64,000 nt of DNA, taken from positions 62,001 to 126,000 of the forward strand of contig NZ_JAMBPQ010000013.1 in assembly GCF_024206495.1 (NCBI RefSeq), in the 5' to 3' direction. Origin of the DNA: Paraburkholderia sp. CNPSo 3272 (GTDB taxonomy: Bacteria; Pseudomonadota; Gammaproteobacteria; Burkholderiales; Burkholderiaceae). A program made the translations under genes and the position numbers. Below the pieces are notes generated by a model. The model had not been told where the DNA came from, did not search any database, and worked only from the letters and a program-made list of their open reading frames with translations. This document shows, piece after piece, positions 1-8,768 of this stretch (its first letter is position 1; each line of letters begins with the position of its first letter).

Positions 1-1
1 C

Positions 2-352
2 GGTGTGGACCTCAAACCGCCGGCGCCAGGCAAAACCAGCGAAGCGACGCGCAAGAAGGCCGCAAAGGACAGCGCGGCGGGCCACGGCGAGAAAACGGGC
101 CGCGCGAGCACGGAATCGAAGGCCAAACGCTCGCGCACGACGACGAAAGTGCTCAAGGGCGAGAGCCGGGCGGGCGCATCGCCACAAGCCGTGTCGAAGC
201 AGGCGAAGAGCGCGGCGGCGCGCCGCCCCGCGGCAAGCCGATCGGCGGCGGCAAAGAAGGCTGCGCAGACCAAGGGTGCAGCGGGCCGCTCCGCCGCGGC
301 CAAAAAGGCGGCGAAGACACGCGCCGCACGTGCGCAGCACACCCGCCACTAG
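2..352 (+). CDS. Lys/Ala-rich basic C-terminal tail of a gene cut by the window edge
   Basis: The reading frame is open at the left edge, so only the C-terminal ~116 codons are seen. The sequence is low-complexity, dominated by Ala, Lys, Arg, Ser and Thr, with repeated AAKKAA-type blocks resembling histone-H1-like or AlgP-like bacterial tails. Such tails usually bind DNA or polyphosphate, but the functional domain lies outside the window, so the parent protein is unknown. The stop is 22 bases before the next gene's start, on the same strand. A V/M-D-L start at position 5 is possible but is more likely an internal codon. Confidence 0.55.
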   Translation, partial: GVDLKPPAPGKTSEATRKKAAKDSAAGHGEKTGRASTESKAKRSRTTTKVLKGESRAGASPQAVSKQAKSAAARRPAASRSAAAKKAAQTKGAAGRSAAAKKAAKTRAARAQHTRH

Positions 353-374
353 CGAGGCGCGGGGTTATGAGACT

Positions 375-1877
375 ATGTTCCTCATCGCCCCGCATGCGCT
401 TGCTGCAAATCCGCCGATGCCCTCACCTGCTCTGCTGCTCGAACAGATCCTTCGCGACGTCCCACGCCGTTATCGCTTGCCGCAAGAGCCCGCGGCTTCG
501 GCGCTGCCGCTTCGAGACGCCAATCCGGCGACGGCTCTGGCACGCGTCATCGAACAGGCACGCGAAGCCATCGCGCGTGGCGTAGCACCGGATGCGACGC
601 TGCAGCCGCGTTTTATTGACGCGCTCGCGGTCATGATCACCGAGGCGATGCAAGCCGATTCCGGAGACCGGGCATTTCAGGCGATGGTGCTGCGGCACCG
701 CGCTCCCCAGGTGCGCGAGTTTGCGTCGCTTTCGGCACAGGCCGATCAGGACCGGCGGCAGATCCATGCTGCCGTCAATGCGATCGCGCATCCGGCCAAA
801 CAGCAGCGCGCGCTGCAAGCCTGGCAGCGCGAAGCGCTTGCGCGGCTGCATGCGTCCGCGTCATTGGCGCACCACGAGGCCCATTACGCGGGACTTCACC
901 AAACCGCGCGAGACCTTCTCGCTTTGCCGGAACTTTCGAAGGGCTCGGATTTCGGGCCCGCGCTGACGGATCTGCGGGACAGTCCGGCACTTGCGCGCCT
1001 GTGCCGGATCGAAGTTCTGGCGCCCGATCCACTCGTGCAGCAGTACGTATCATTGCTCGATGCGTATGGTCCGCGGCCGGGTACGCCGGCGGCTGTGGCG
1101 CAAGGCCGGGCGTCCCAGCGGCGCGGCGCGGCAGTCGAAGCGCTGGCCGTACAGGCACTCGAATCCCTGGCTCAAAGGCTCAACGCAGCGCAGGAGAACC
1201 CGCACGCGTACCGTGTCGTGAGCTCGATGCGCGTTCCGGCCTCGATACCGGGCACGCACGAGCGCGCCAAAACGGAATGGGACGTGGTCCTGCTGGAGCG
1301 GCTGCACGCAAAGACCTTCGATATCGTGCCCGTCTGGAACGTGCGCCTGCTCGTCGAAGCAAAGGCATCCGTCGAGTCCGCGACGACCGACCTCCCGCGG
1401 CTCATGCGCGGTTTGCGCCTGCTCGCGCACGCCGAAGAAAACGTCGTTTATACGTTCGAGACCCAGCAGGGGCCGGTACGACTGCACGGCGCATCGTTAC
1501 GCGCGCAAGGCATCGACGAATCCGGGTTGCTGAAAACCGTACTCTATTGCTGCGATGCGCCCGCCAACGGCGCTTCGCGAATGCTCAACGCCGCGAGCCG
1601 CATGCAGCTTTTGTCCGCACCGGCGAGCCTCGAATACGCCAGCACCCAGTGGGACGGACAACATGCAGATCCGGAAATACTGGCTGCTGTCTGGCAGCAC
1701 CTCACGCGATCGCCGCGCTGGCACGCGGTGCTCGACCAGTATTCGATGCTGCGCCTCGTACGCGAACTGATGGTGTACCCCGATGACCTGATGGCCACGA
1801 TTGCCGATGCAGCGCAGTGCTCGCCAAGGTGTTCGCCGGGATGTTCGCAGTACACGGCGAACGAAGGGCCTTGTTGA
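375..1877 (+). CDS. Uncharacterised 500-aa protein with a possible PD-(D/E)XK nuclease signature
   Basis: I do not recognise the family with certainty. The ATG at 375 is the first after the upstream stop; a second ATG at 417 is an alternative. The N-terminal 290 residues look alpha-helical, rich in Ala, Leu, Arg and Gln. The C-terminal part holds T-E-W-D-V-V-L-L (Asp at residue 303) followed about 25 residues later by L-L-V-E-A-K-A-S (Glu 328, Lys 330). This spacing of D...ExK in hydrophobic strands is what a PD-(D/E)XK nuclease core shows; I infer this by eye only. The last ~25 residues are Cys/Pro/Ser-rich and look unlike the rest, which may mean the true end was altered by a frameshift near 1815. 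Confidence 0.7.
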   Translation: MFLIAPHALAANPPMPSPALLLEQILRDVPRRYRLPQEPAASALPLRDANPATALARVIEQAREAIARGVAPDATLQPRFIDALAVMITEAMQADSGDRAFQAMVLRHRAPQVREFASLSAQADQDRRQIHAAVNAIAHPAKQQRALQAWQREALARLHASASLAHHEAHYAGLHQTARDLLALPELSKGSDFGPALTDLRDSPALARLCRIEVLAPDPLVQQYVSLLDAYGPRPGTPAAVAQGRASQRRGAAVEALAVQALESLAQRLNAAQENPHAYRVVSSMRVPASIPGTHERAKTEWDVVLLERLHAKTFDIVPVWNVRLLVEAKASVESATTDLPRLMRGLRLLAHAEENVVYTFETQQGPVRLHGASLRAQGIDESGLLKTVLYCCDAPANGASRMLNAASRMQLLSAPASLEYASTQWDGQHADPEILAAVWQHLTRSPRWHAVLDQYSMLRLVRELMVYPDDLMATIADAAQCSPRCSPGCSQYTANEGPC

Positions 1878-2241
1878 CGTGCAGGCGTTCGAGAAAGGCG
1901 CGCTGACGCCTCAATGCTCCGTGCGCACATGCTCGCCCCGTATACGCAACTCATCAAGCTCGGGCCGCAATCGGCGAATCTGACGATCTCGCTGCCTTAA
2001 GCGTGTGAAAGGAGCGTGGCGTGCAGCCCGCCCCCTTTCCCACCGGATCGACGCGAAAAGTCGGACCAAAGCAGCAGCAGCGGATATTTCGAAGCAACAG
2101 CAGAAGCAGCCGGATTGGCGCATTGTCGATACGAACAACTAAGCAAATCATAATTCGTTGGTTTGCCTGAAATCGTTGCAGATCGACAATCATCGAGCAT
2201 CGTCATCTCACTTACCTCTGCTCGTTGCCGAGTCTCCGCTC
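1878..2241 (+). other. Intergenic stretch with decayed coding signal and promoter region
   Basis: No complete gene is supported. The first ~110 bases read like protein in successive frames: a piece in the frame of 1801 (DVQAFEKGALTPQ), then an ATG at 1916 opening a 28-codon frame that ends IKLGPQSANLTISLP. This suggests a broken or frameshifted gene, possibly an extension of the upstream one. The later part is less GC-rich (AGCAAATCATAATTCG around 2142-2157) and probably holds the promoter of the ABC operon starting at 2242. Confidence 0.35.
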
Positions 2242-3327
2242 ATGAAGGCGTTCTCCCCGAAAATCCGTCGGCGCTCCGCCGGAACCGTTCTGCTTGCCGC
2301 GTGCGCCGCTGCGGTCCTGGTACTCCAAAGCGGCTGCAAGCCGCATGGGGAGCACGCGCAGGACGCGTCTGCCACGACCCGACAAGCGTCGGCGCAGCAA
2401 CAAATCACCTACTTCAAGTACCCCGACAATCCCGCGTTCGACCTCGTCTATCTCGCCGACAAGCTCGGCTATTTCGACAACACGAGCACGCGGCCCAGAT
2501 ACGTCGGCAAGATATCGGCGCCGCAGATCATTCCGCTCGTGGGTACCGGCGATATCGATTTCGGCACGCGCATGGTGCCGCTCGTCATCTCCGCGATTGC
2601 GAGCGGCGCCGATATCAAGGTCATTTCCGCAGGCGGCGAAACGCTGCCCGACGCGCCCCATATGAAGTATTTCGTGCGCAAGGATTCAGGCATTCTCGGG
2701 CCGAAGGACTTCGAGGGTAAAACGGTAGCGTTCAACAGCTTCGGCGCGTGCGCGGAGTTCGTCACCAAGAAGTATCTGGCCCAGCACGGCGTGGATGTCT
2801 CGAAGGTGAACTGGCTCGTCGTGCCCGACAATCAGTCCGAGCAGGCGCTCGTCACGAAGAACGTGGACGTCGCGATCATTCATCCGCCGTTTTCCGGCTC
2901 GGCCGAAGCCGATCCGCAACTGCGCAAGCTGTGGAGCGACTGGGACGAGGATCACGGCCTTGGCGGCATGGCGCCCTATAGCGTGAACGGCGCGTTCGCG
3001 CGCGCCCACCCGCAGGCGGTACGCGACTTCGTCACGGCCATCGCCAGGGCGGGCAACTGGGTCAATGCGCATCCCGACGAAGCGCGCAAGCTGACGGCCG
3101 AGCGGCTCGGCATCGACGTTCGGCTCGTGGAGCGCTATGCCTACGTGAAGGACCTCGTGGTCACGGAGCCGCCCATCCAGTACTACATCGATATCCTCGA
3201 GCAGGCCGGCAAGATTCCGAAAGGCAAGGTCAACGTCAAGGATGTCTACACGAACGACTTCAATCCGTTTGCGAAGCACGAGGCGCAGGCCAGCGCGACC
3301 GCCTTGCCGAACGGAACTCGCTCGTGA
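2242..3327 (+). CDS. ABC transporter substrate-binding lipoprotein (NMT1/SsuA/TauA-like)
   Basis: This is the periplasmic receptor of a sulfonate/nitrate/taurine-type ABC importer. A lipoprotein signal is visible: basic N-terminus, hydrophobic stretch and a lipobox L-Q-S-G-C near residue 32, so it is probably anchored to a membrane by lipid. The mature part has family traits such as FKYPDNPAFDLVYLADKLGYF and VGTGDIDFG near the start and VAIIHPPFSGSA mid-protein. The ATG at 2242 is preferred to the upstream TTG because it begins the signal peptide. Its stop overlaps the ATPase start (GTGA), showing an operon with 3324-5920. The substrate cannot be read from sequence; a sulfur- or nitrogen-containing small organic is likely. 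Confidence 0.88.
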   Translation: MKAFSPKIRRRSAGTVLLAACAAAVLVLQSGCKPHGEHAQDASATTRQASAQQQITYFKYPDNPAFDLVYLADKLGYFDNTSTRPRYVGKISAPQIIPLVGTGDIDFGTRMVPLVISAIASGADIKVISAGGETLPDAPHMKYFVRKDSGILGPKDFEGKTVAFNSFGACAEFVTKKYLAQHGVDVSKVNWLVVPDNQSEQALVTKNVDVAIIHPPFSGSAEADPQLRKLWSDWDEDHGLGGMAPYSVNGAFARAHPQAVRDFVTAIARAGNWVNAHPDEARKLTAERLGIDVRLVERYAYVKDLVVTEPPIQYYIDILEQAGKIPKGKVNVKDVYTNDFNPFAKHEAQASATALPNGTRS

Positions 3328-4187
3328 ACACGGCAAACACAGCAACTGCGCTCCGCGAGAAGATCGTCGCGCGCGATCTCTCGCTCACCTATAGCAACGC
3401 GCAAACGGACACGCACCATACGGTCCTCAAGCGCTTCGACCTTGCCGTGCGCGATGGCGAATTCCTTTCGCTGCTGGGCCCGAGCGGCTGCGGGAAGTCG
3501 ACCTTCCTCAACGTGCTCGCCGGGCTCACGCCGCCAAGCTCGGGCGATATTCGCGTGGACGGCGACCCCGTGAGCGCCGTGCGGCAAAAGCTCGGCTTCG
3601 TGTTTCAGGGCTACGCGCTCTTTCCATGGCGCACTGTGCGCAAGAACGTGGAAGCGGGACTGGAAATTCGCGGCATGAGGCGCGCAACACGGCGCAGCGA
3701 AGCCGAACGCTTTTTGCGCCTCGTGGGCCTGTTGGAGTTCGCGGATCATTATCCACATCAGCTTTCCGGCGGCATGCGCCAGCGCGTGGCGATCGCTCGC
3801 GCGCTTGCTTATGGCCCCGAGATTTTGCTGATGGACGAACCGTTCGGCGCGCTCGATGCGCAGACGCGCGAATTGCTTCAGCAGGAATTGCTCTCGATCT
3901 GGGAGCAAAGCGCCACGACCGTCGTGTTCGTCACCCACAGCATCGACGAGGCGATCTTTCTCTCCGATCGCATCGCCATTCTCGGTCGCGGCCCCGGTCG
4001 CGTGAAAGAGATCATCGACGTCGATCTGCCACGCCCGCGCGCCGCCGAACTGCGTCACTCGGCGGCGTTCGTCGCGCTGCGACAGCGCGCGTGGGCGAGC
4101 CTCAGCACGGAACTCGACGTTCGGCTCGACGTACAGCCGCAAACCCAAGCATTGACGGGAGCCGATCATGTCCGATTCGATGTCTGA
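3324..4187 (+). CDS. ABC transporter ATP-binding protein (SsuB/TauB family)
   Basis: This cytoplasmic ATPase energises the importer. Walker A (GPSGCGKST, residues 52-60), the Q-loop (VFQGYALFPWR, ~93-103), the ABC signature LSGGMRQR (147-154) and Walker B ILLMDEPFGALD (167-178) are all present, followed by the switch His in VFVTHSIDEA. The length of 287 residues fits the family. The GTG start overlaps the upstream stop, and the 3' end overlaps the permease gene by 20 bases, which implies translational coupling. It pairs with the permease at 4168 and the receptor at 2242. Confidence 0.93.
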   Translation: MNTANTATALREKIVARDLSLTYSNAQTDTHHTVLKRFDLAVRDGEFLSLLGPSGCGKSTFLNVLAGLTPPSSGDIRVDGDPVSAVRQKLGFVFQGYALFPWRTVRKNVEAGLEIRGMRRATRRSEAERFLRLVGLLEFADHYPHQLSGGMRQRVAIARALAYGPEILLMDEPFGALDAQTRELLQQELLSIWEQSATTVVFVTHSIDEAIFLSDRIAILGRGPGRVKEIIDVDLPRPRAAELRHSAAFVALRQRAWASLSTELDVRLDVQPQTQALTGADHVRFDV

Positions 4188-5028
4188 CTCGATATCCAGC
4201 CGAGGCGCGGCCCGCGAATCCTCGCGCAGCGTGCGGCGCGTGCATGCCGCTTCATCTATCGCGCGCCTTTATGTGGGCGTGGAGCGCTCCATCGCGCTCG
4301 TCGCCTTCCTGCTGTTGTGGGAGTTGCTGCCCAGGCTCGGCGTGGTCAACTCCGCCTACCTGAGCCCGCCTTCACGGGTCGCCCTCGCGATCGCGCGGCT
4401 CTTCGAAAACGGCGACGCGTGGACGCATATCGGCGCGAGCGCCGTGCGCTCCATTAGCGGCTTGCTGCTCGCCGTGGCCGCTGGCATTGTATGCGGCTTC
4501 CTGCTGGGTTGGTTCCGGCGCGTCGAGCGCATTGTCGATCCCGTCTTTCAGCTGCTGCGCCAGGTGTCGGCCTTTGCGCTCTTTCCCGTTTTCATGCTGT
4601 TTCTCGGCATCGGCGAGTCGTCGAAGATCGCCATTGTCGTGTGGGCCGCGTTCTGGCCGGTCCTGCTCAATACCATCGCGGGGGTGAAGCAGGTCGAGCG
4701 CGTGCTGATTGACTGCGCGCGCTCGATGGGCGCCTCGCAGCACTTTATCGCGACGAAGGTCGTGCTGCCGGCCGCGCTGCCGCAAATCCTCACGGGCGTG
4801 CGCCTGGCGGGCGCATACAGCATTACCGCGCTGGTGGCGGCGGAAATGATCGGGGCGCGTTCAGGGCTCGGCTTTTATACGCTCAATTCGCAGGAGACTT
4901 TTCAGATTCCCGATATGTATGCGGGCATCGTTCTGCTCGCCATCTTTGGACTGCTGATCAATCAGAGCCTGTCGATACTCGAACGGCAACTGCTGCGCTG
5001 GCGCGTCGGGCTCGCGCAGAATGGCTAG
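4168..5028 (+). CDS. ABC transporter permease (SsuC/TauC family)
   Basis: This is the inner-membrane channel of the importer. After a hydrophilic, Ser/Arg-rich N-terminus of about 40 residues there are roughly six hydrophobic segments. The EAA-type loop that contacts the ATPase is visible as DCARSMGASQHFIATKVVLPAALPQILTGVRLAG. The ATG at 4168 gives an overlap with the ATPase; a second ATG four codons downstream is an alternative. The 3' end overlaps the next gene by 8 bases. Family assignment is secure; the substrate is not. Confidence 0.92.
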   Translation: MSDSMSDSISSRGAARESSRSVRRVHAASSIARLYVGVERSIALVAFLLLWELLPRLGVVNSAYLSPPSRVALAIARLFENGDAWTHIGASAVRSISGLLLAVAAGIVCGFLLGWFRRVERIVDPVFQLLRQVSAFALFPVFMLFLGIGESSKIAIVVWAAFWPVLLNTIAGVKQVERVLIDCARSMGASQHFIATKVVLPAALPQILTGVRLAGAYSITALVAAEMIGARSGLGFYTLNSQETFQIPDMYAGIVLLAIFGLLINQSLSILERQLLRWRVGLAQNG

Positions 5029-5920
5029 GAACGCTCCGCTCGACGCCTCCGCAGTTCCGCGGCGCTTGCGCTGGCCGGCCATCGCGCGAACGGCCACGCT
5101 CGCATCGTTTGCATTACTCTCGCTGCTCGCATGGGCGCTGAACGCAGACTTGCCACGCGCCCTTCCTGACAGCGACCCGCCTTTCGCCGCCGCGGCAGCG
5201 CGTGGCGTGTTGATCGTGGCGGTGCCGCCGCGCCCCGCACCCACGCTTTACGTCGGCAAAGTCGACCGCACGCTGCGCGCGCCCGATCCGTTCGCGGCGG
5301 CGCTCGCTTCGGATCTCGCTCGCCGCGCGGGGCTGCCGGTGCAGTTCCTGCTGGCCGAACCGGCCGCCGCGCGCGCCGCACTGCAGTCGGGCAAGGCCGA
5401 TGCCGCCATCGCCGGCCTGGGCTTCTCACCCGACGCGCGGGTTGCGTTCGCGCCGGCTTCGTATTCGAGCGGCCGTGGCATGGCGCTGGTGCTGGGCCAC
5501 GGCAACGTGCAGACATGGCGCGACCTGCGCGGCCGCGCGATCTGCGCATCGCAAGGCAACCCATATGCTAAGCGTGCAGCGCGCGAGTTCCAGGCGAGCG
5601 TACACGGTTTCGACCGGCCACTCGACGCCTTGCTGGCGTTCCAGGCGGGCGATTGCGCCGCCCTCGTCGACGACGAGTTCGTGATCGAGGCGCTGCTCAA
5701 GCAGGCGGACTGGTCCTACTATCGCCGGCTACCCGGAACGATCGCTGCGCAGGCTGAGTTCATCGCGACGCGCGCCGGCGACGCGGCAAGCGCCGTCTTT
5801 GTCGGCGACACGGTGACGGCGTGGCGACGTAGCCGGTGGCTGGCGACCCTGCGCAAAGATCAGGCAATCAGCCTCGCGTTCGACATGTTCAACGCGGAAA
5901 ACGACCTGTATTGCCACTAA
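5021..5920 (+). CDS. Membrane-anchored periplasmic binding-protein-like component (SBP family 3 fold)
   Basis: The 299-residue product begins with a basic segment and one hydrophobic helix (about residues 24-42) with no lipobox, suggesting a signal anchor or uncleaved signal. The rest resembles family-3 solute-binding proteins: VLIVAVPPRPAPTLY at the first strand, DPFAAALASDLARRAG, the alternating GKADAAIAGLGFSPDAR motif, and LRGRAICASQGNPY for the hinge region. The gene overlaps the permease by 8 bases and closes the four-gene operon. A second receptor of another family inside an NMT1-type operon is unusual; it could widen substrate range or act as a sensor. Function is inferred. Confidence 0.75.
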   Translation: MARNAPLDASAVPRRLRWPAIARTATLASFALLSLLAWALNADLPRALPDSDPPFAAAAARGVLIVAVPPRPAPTLYVGKVDRTLRAPDPFAAALASDLARRAGLPVQFLLAEPAAARAALQSGKADAAIAGLGFSPDARVAFAPASYSSGRGMALVLGHGNVQTWRDLRGRAICASQGNPYAKRAAREFQASVHGFDRPLDALLAFQAGDCAALVDDEFVIEALLKQADWSYYRRLPGTIAAQAEFIATRAGDAASAVFVGDTVTAWRRSRWLATLRKDQAISLAFDMFNAENDLYCH

Positions 5921-6050
5921 TCGCGCCGCTTCGGTTCTGCCACGCGAAACTGATAGCTTTTCGACAGGCACGCCTTGTCACCGCACGCATTGCGCGATTG
6001 GCTACGCATACACGCTTCGGTGCGGTGCAAGCCTCTGAACGGAATCTGGC

Positions 6051-6563
6051 CTAGAACCCGCGCCGCAGGTTCCGGTCGCGTAATGGATCAGTTGTCTTCT
6101 GCGTGAGCCGCAAAATGCCCTGATCGTCGAAGTAGAAGTGAAACATCATGTAGTCGATGTTGTTCTCGATGTAGCGGTAGGACCAGACTTCGCGCTGCAT
6201 GCGCGAAAAGTAGGCTGTCTCGGCGGGCCGGCCGAAATTGATCAGGACATCGTTGCGTGTCCACTCATTGACTTTCGCGCGATAGAACTCGCTCTCCTGC
6301 AAGACCTGACGCACGCTCACGACCTTGCCGCTCGCGTCGATATCGGCAACGGTGTTCGTCGACCCCATCGGCTGGGTCGGCCACATGAGACGTTTGCCGC
6401 CGTCCGGCAGGTTATAGGTTTCGCGCGGCGGCCCGAGACGCGCGATCAACGCGGACTGGTCGGCGCCTGGCTCGATGCTTTGCCACGGCTGTGCGCAGCC
6501 TGCTACGAGCGCCACCGCGGCGGCAAGCCACGCCTGCTTCACGAAGTTGGACAGAGTCCCCAT
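6051..6563 (-). CDS. BamE/OmlA-like outer-membrane lipoprotein with a duplicated motif
   Basis: A lipoprotein signal ends in a lipobox V-A-G-C near residue 23. The mature part contains two copies of a BamE/SmpA-like turn: GADQSALIARLGPPRETY with a following W-P, and TRNDVLINFGRPAETAYFS followed by EVWSYRY. BamE-like folds pack small beta sheets and often assist outer-membrane assembly, but this protein is a separate Burkholderiales type and not BamE itself. The start is backed by GGGGAG seven bases upstream. It stands alone, convergent with the ABC operon and divergent from the EAL gene at 6797. Confidence 0.82.
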   Translation of the reverse strand: MGTLSNFVKQAWLAAAVALVAGCAQPWQSIEPGADQSALIARLGPPRETYNLPDGGKRLMWPTQPMGSTNTVADIDASGKVVSVRQVLQESEFYRAKVNEWTRNDVLINFGRPAETAYFSRMQREVWSYRYIENNIDYMMFHFYFDDQGILRLTQKTTDPLRDRNLRRGF

Positions 6564-6796
6564 TCACGCTCCCCTGCGCAGCGAACCTGGCGAGCAACAC
6601 AGGCAGATCTTGCCGGCCGTGGCGGATGGGGACAATCGGACTATGGTCCTACCGCCACGCTTGTCCGTTGAAAACGAAGCGCCGAAGAGTATGCTTGGGC
6701 CTGATGTTCGGGCTCCCGAGCATCGGTGGGGCGCCGCCCACGTGTGCGTTCAGCCTCTGGTTCGTTCCCTAACGTTCCACCCATCCGGGGTGCGAA

Positions 6797-8395
6797 ATGA
6801 TCAAGCGCATCACGCTGATTTCCGCTTCGGTCGCACTCGCGTGCCTCGCCACTCTCGTCCCCGTTTTCACGAGTCTTTACGTCGCGGACATGGATGTCCA
6901 GCGGCGTGATCGCGCCGAGCTCCGCGAGTTCGCCGAGAAGGCGGTCATGCGCACGGACCTTGTTACGTACCAGGCCTTTGCCGCCCTTTCCGACCTGGAC
7001 CGCGAACCGGGCACGCCGTGTTCGCCATCCAGCCTCGAACAAGCCGCGCGTGCCATCTACAACTACCGCTATGTTCAGGACGCCGGCGCATATGCCGACG
7101 GGCGCTATCTCTGCTCTCCGCTGCTGGGCGACGTGCGCAGCAAGGACCTCACGCTCCCGCCGCCCGACTATCGCAGCGACGACGGCTACCTCGTTTGGTT
7201 CCAGCGGAAGAGTCCACTAAGCGACGTCCGCAAGGACATTCAGTTCGGCCGCCATGGCTACTATGTTTCCATCGACCCGGGCTCCTATGTCGATCTCATC
7301 GATCCCGCGAGGCGCCCTATCGCCGTGGTCCAGATTACAACGGGAAGGCTCCTCGCCATCTCGGCAGGCGCGGATCCGCACGACATGCTCGATGCGTGGA
7401 AGCACAGCGGCCAAGTGAACAGCAATGAATGGAATTACGCTGTCGCCCGATCATCGACACGCCCGCTTGGCGTCGTGGTGAAGTCGCCGCGCAGCAGCGT
7501 GGCGGGTGACTGGCCCAAGCTGCTCGCCGCGTGGCTGACCATCGGCGTGTTCGCGGGCGCCGCGCTCGGCTGGCTCGCCTACAGGCGCGTGTCGCGGCAA
7601 CTCTCGTTCCCGTCAACGCTGCAGTGGGCCATCACCCGGCGCAAGATCGACGTGGTTTTCCAGCCCATCGTGCGGCTCGAGGACAACCAGTGTACTGGCG
7701 CGGAAGCGCTGGTGCGCTGGACACTGAACGGGCGTGCCATCTCGCCCGAGGTCTTCGTGCGCGTGGCCGAAGACAATCACCTCATCCAGCCCCTGACCGA
7801 TCTCGTGCTCGAAAAGACCATCGCGCAGTTGGGGAAACTGCTCACTGCAAATCCCACGTTTTATGTCTCGATCAACGTGGGCGCCGAGGATCTGCAGAGC
7901 TTGCGCTTCCTGAACCTGTTGAGCGCGTCGCTCGAAGGCACGGGCATCGCGCCCGCGCAAGTCCGCATCGAGGCGACGGAGCGCAGCTTCATGAACGCCG
8001 AAGCCACGCGCGGTGTGATTGCGGCGTTCCGGGCCGCTGGTCATCCCATCTATATCGACGACTTTGGAACCGGCTACTCGAGCCTGTCTTATCTGCAGAC
8101 GTTCGAGATCGACGTGCTGAAGATCGACAAGTCGTTCGTCGATACGATTGTCCAGGATACCGCTTCGAGCGTGGTCGCGCCGCACATCATTTCGATGGCC
8201 CATGAGTTGGGTCTGGAAATCGTCGCCGAGGGTGTGGAGACGGGCGCGCAGGTGGCGTGGCTGCGCAGCAAGGGCGTCCAGTATGGCCAGGGCTGGTACT
8301 ACTCGAAGGCGATGTCCGCCGTCGATCTCGCGAAATGGCTGGGCAAGCATCGCGCGCCGCGCGAGGCGAACAGCATGCCGGCGGGCCTCAGTTGA
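6797..8395 (+). CDS. CSS-motif/EAL c-di-GMP phosphodiesterase, membrane-bound
   Basis: The predicted enzyme hydrolyses cyclic di-GMP to pGpG. An N-terminal transmembrane helix (residues ~5-30), a periplasmic CSS-like sensor region with Cys in TPCSPSS and YLCSPLLG, and a second helix (~240-262) precede the EAL domain (~275-515). Catalytic signatures are intact: GAEALVRW, NVGAEDL, RIEATERS, IDDFGTGYSSLSYL, LKIDKSFV, VAEGVET and the loop YGQGWYYSKAM. CSS domains sense periplasmic redox state through DsbA/DsbB in related proteins. It is a single gene with its own promoter region. Confidence 0.92.
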   Translation: MIKRITLISASVALACLATLVPVFTSLYVADMDVQRRDRAELREFAEKAVMRTDLVTYQAFAALSDLDREPGTPCSPSSLEQAARAIYNYRYVQDAGAYADGRYLCSPLLGDVRSKDLTLPPPDYRSDDGYLVWFQRKSPLSDVRKDIQFGRHGYYVSIDPGSYVDLIDPARRPIAVVQITTGRLLAISAGADPHDMLDAWKHSGQVNSNEWNYAVARSSTRPLGVVVKSPRSSVAGDWPKLLAAWLTIGVFAGAALGWLAYRRVSRQLSFPSTLQWAITRRKIDVVFQPIVRLEDNQCTGAEALVRWTLNGRAISPEVFVRVAEDNHLIQPLTDLVLEKTIAQLGKLLTANPTFYVSINVGAEDLQSLRFLNLLSASLEGTGIAPAQVRIEATERSFMNAEATRGVIAAFRAAGHPIYIDDFGTGYSSLSYLQTFEIDVLKIDKSFVDTIVQDTASSVVAPHIISMAHELGLEIVAEGVETGAQVAWLRSKGVQYGQGWYYSKAMSAVDLAKWLGKHRAPREANSMPAGLS

Positions 8396-8442
8396 CAAAG
8401 CAATTCGATGCCGCAACGATCGCGACGGCATCCGCTTTCACG

Positions 8443-8764
8443 TCAAGCACCCGCGAACCTGAAAACCGAAACCGCCTGCTGCAACTGCGCCGCCTGATCG
8501 GCCATCGAGCTTGCGGCGGCGGCCGCCTGCTCGACGAGGGCCGCGTTTTGCTGCGTGACCTGGTCCATTTGCGCGACCGCCCGATTGACCTGCTCGATGC
8601 CCGTGCTCTGCTCGCCCGAGGCGGCGACGATCTCGCCCATGATGTCCGTGACGCGCTGCACCGCCGCCGTCACCTCGAGCATCGTCGAGCCCGCGTGCTG
8701 CGCCAGCGTGGCGCCGTTGGCGACGCCCGACGCGGCGAGGAGGATGGACCCGCTCGTGTCATGA
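8443..8764 (-). pseudogene. Remnant of a methyl-accepting chemotaxis protein
   Basis: About 105 codons match the C-terminal end of an MCP signalling domain, with characteristic GSTMLEVTAAVQRVTDIMGEI, AASGEQSTGIEQVNRAVAQMD and QNAALVEQAAAAASSM ending in VSVFRFAGA. The ligand domain, transmembrane helices, HAMP and the central signalling tip are all missing; the recognisable part begins directly beyond the 3' end of the neighbouring acylase gene. A longer frame extends into the acylase gene but that part is not MCP-like. It cannot act as a receptor and is read as a deletion relic. Confidence 0.75.
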
Positions 8765-8768
8765 ACCC

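Noticed and set aside
3-374. Upstream extension of the 500-aa gene to the window edge
   Set aside because: This part overlaps the Lys/Ala-rich gene in another frame and is almost pure Arg/Ala; the ATG at 375 is the natural start.
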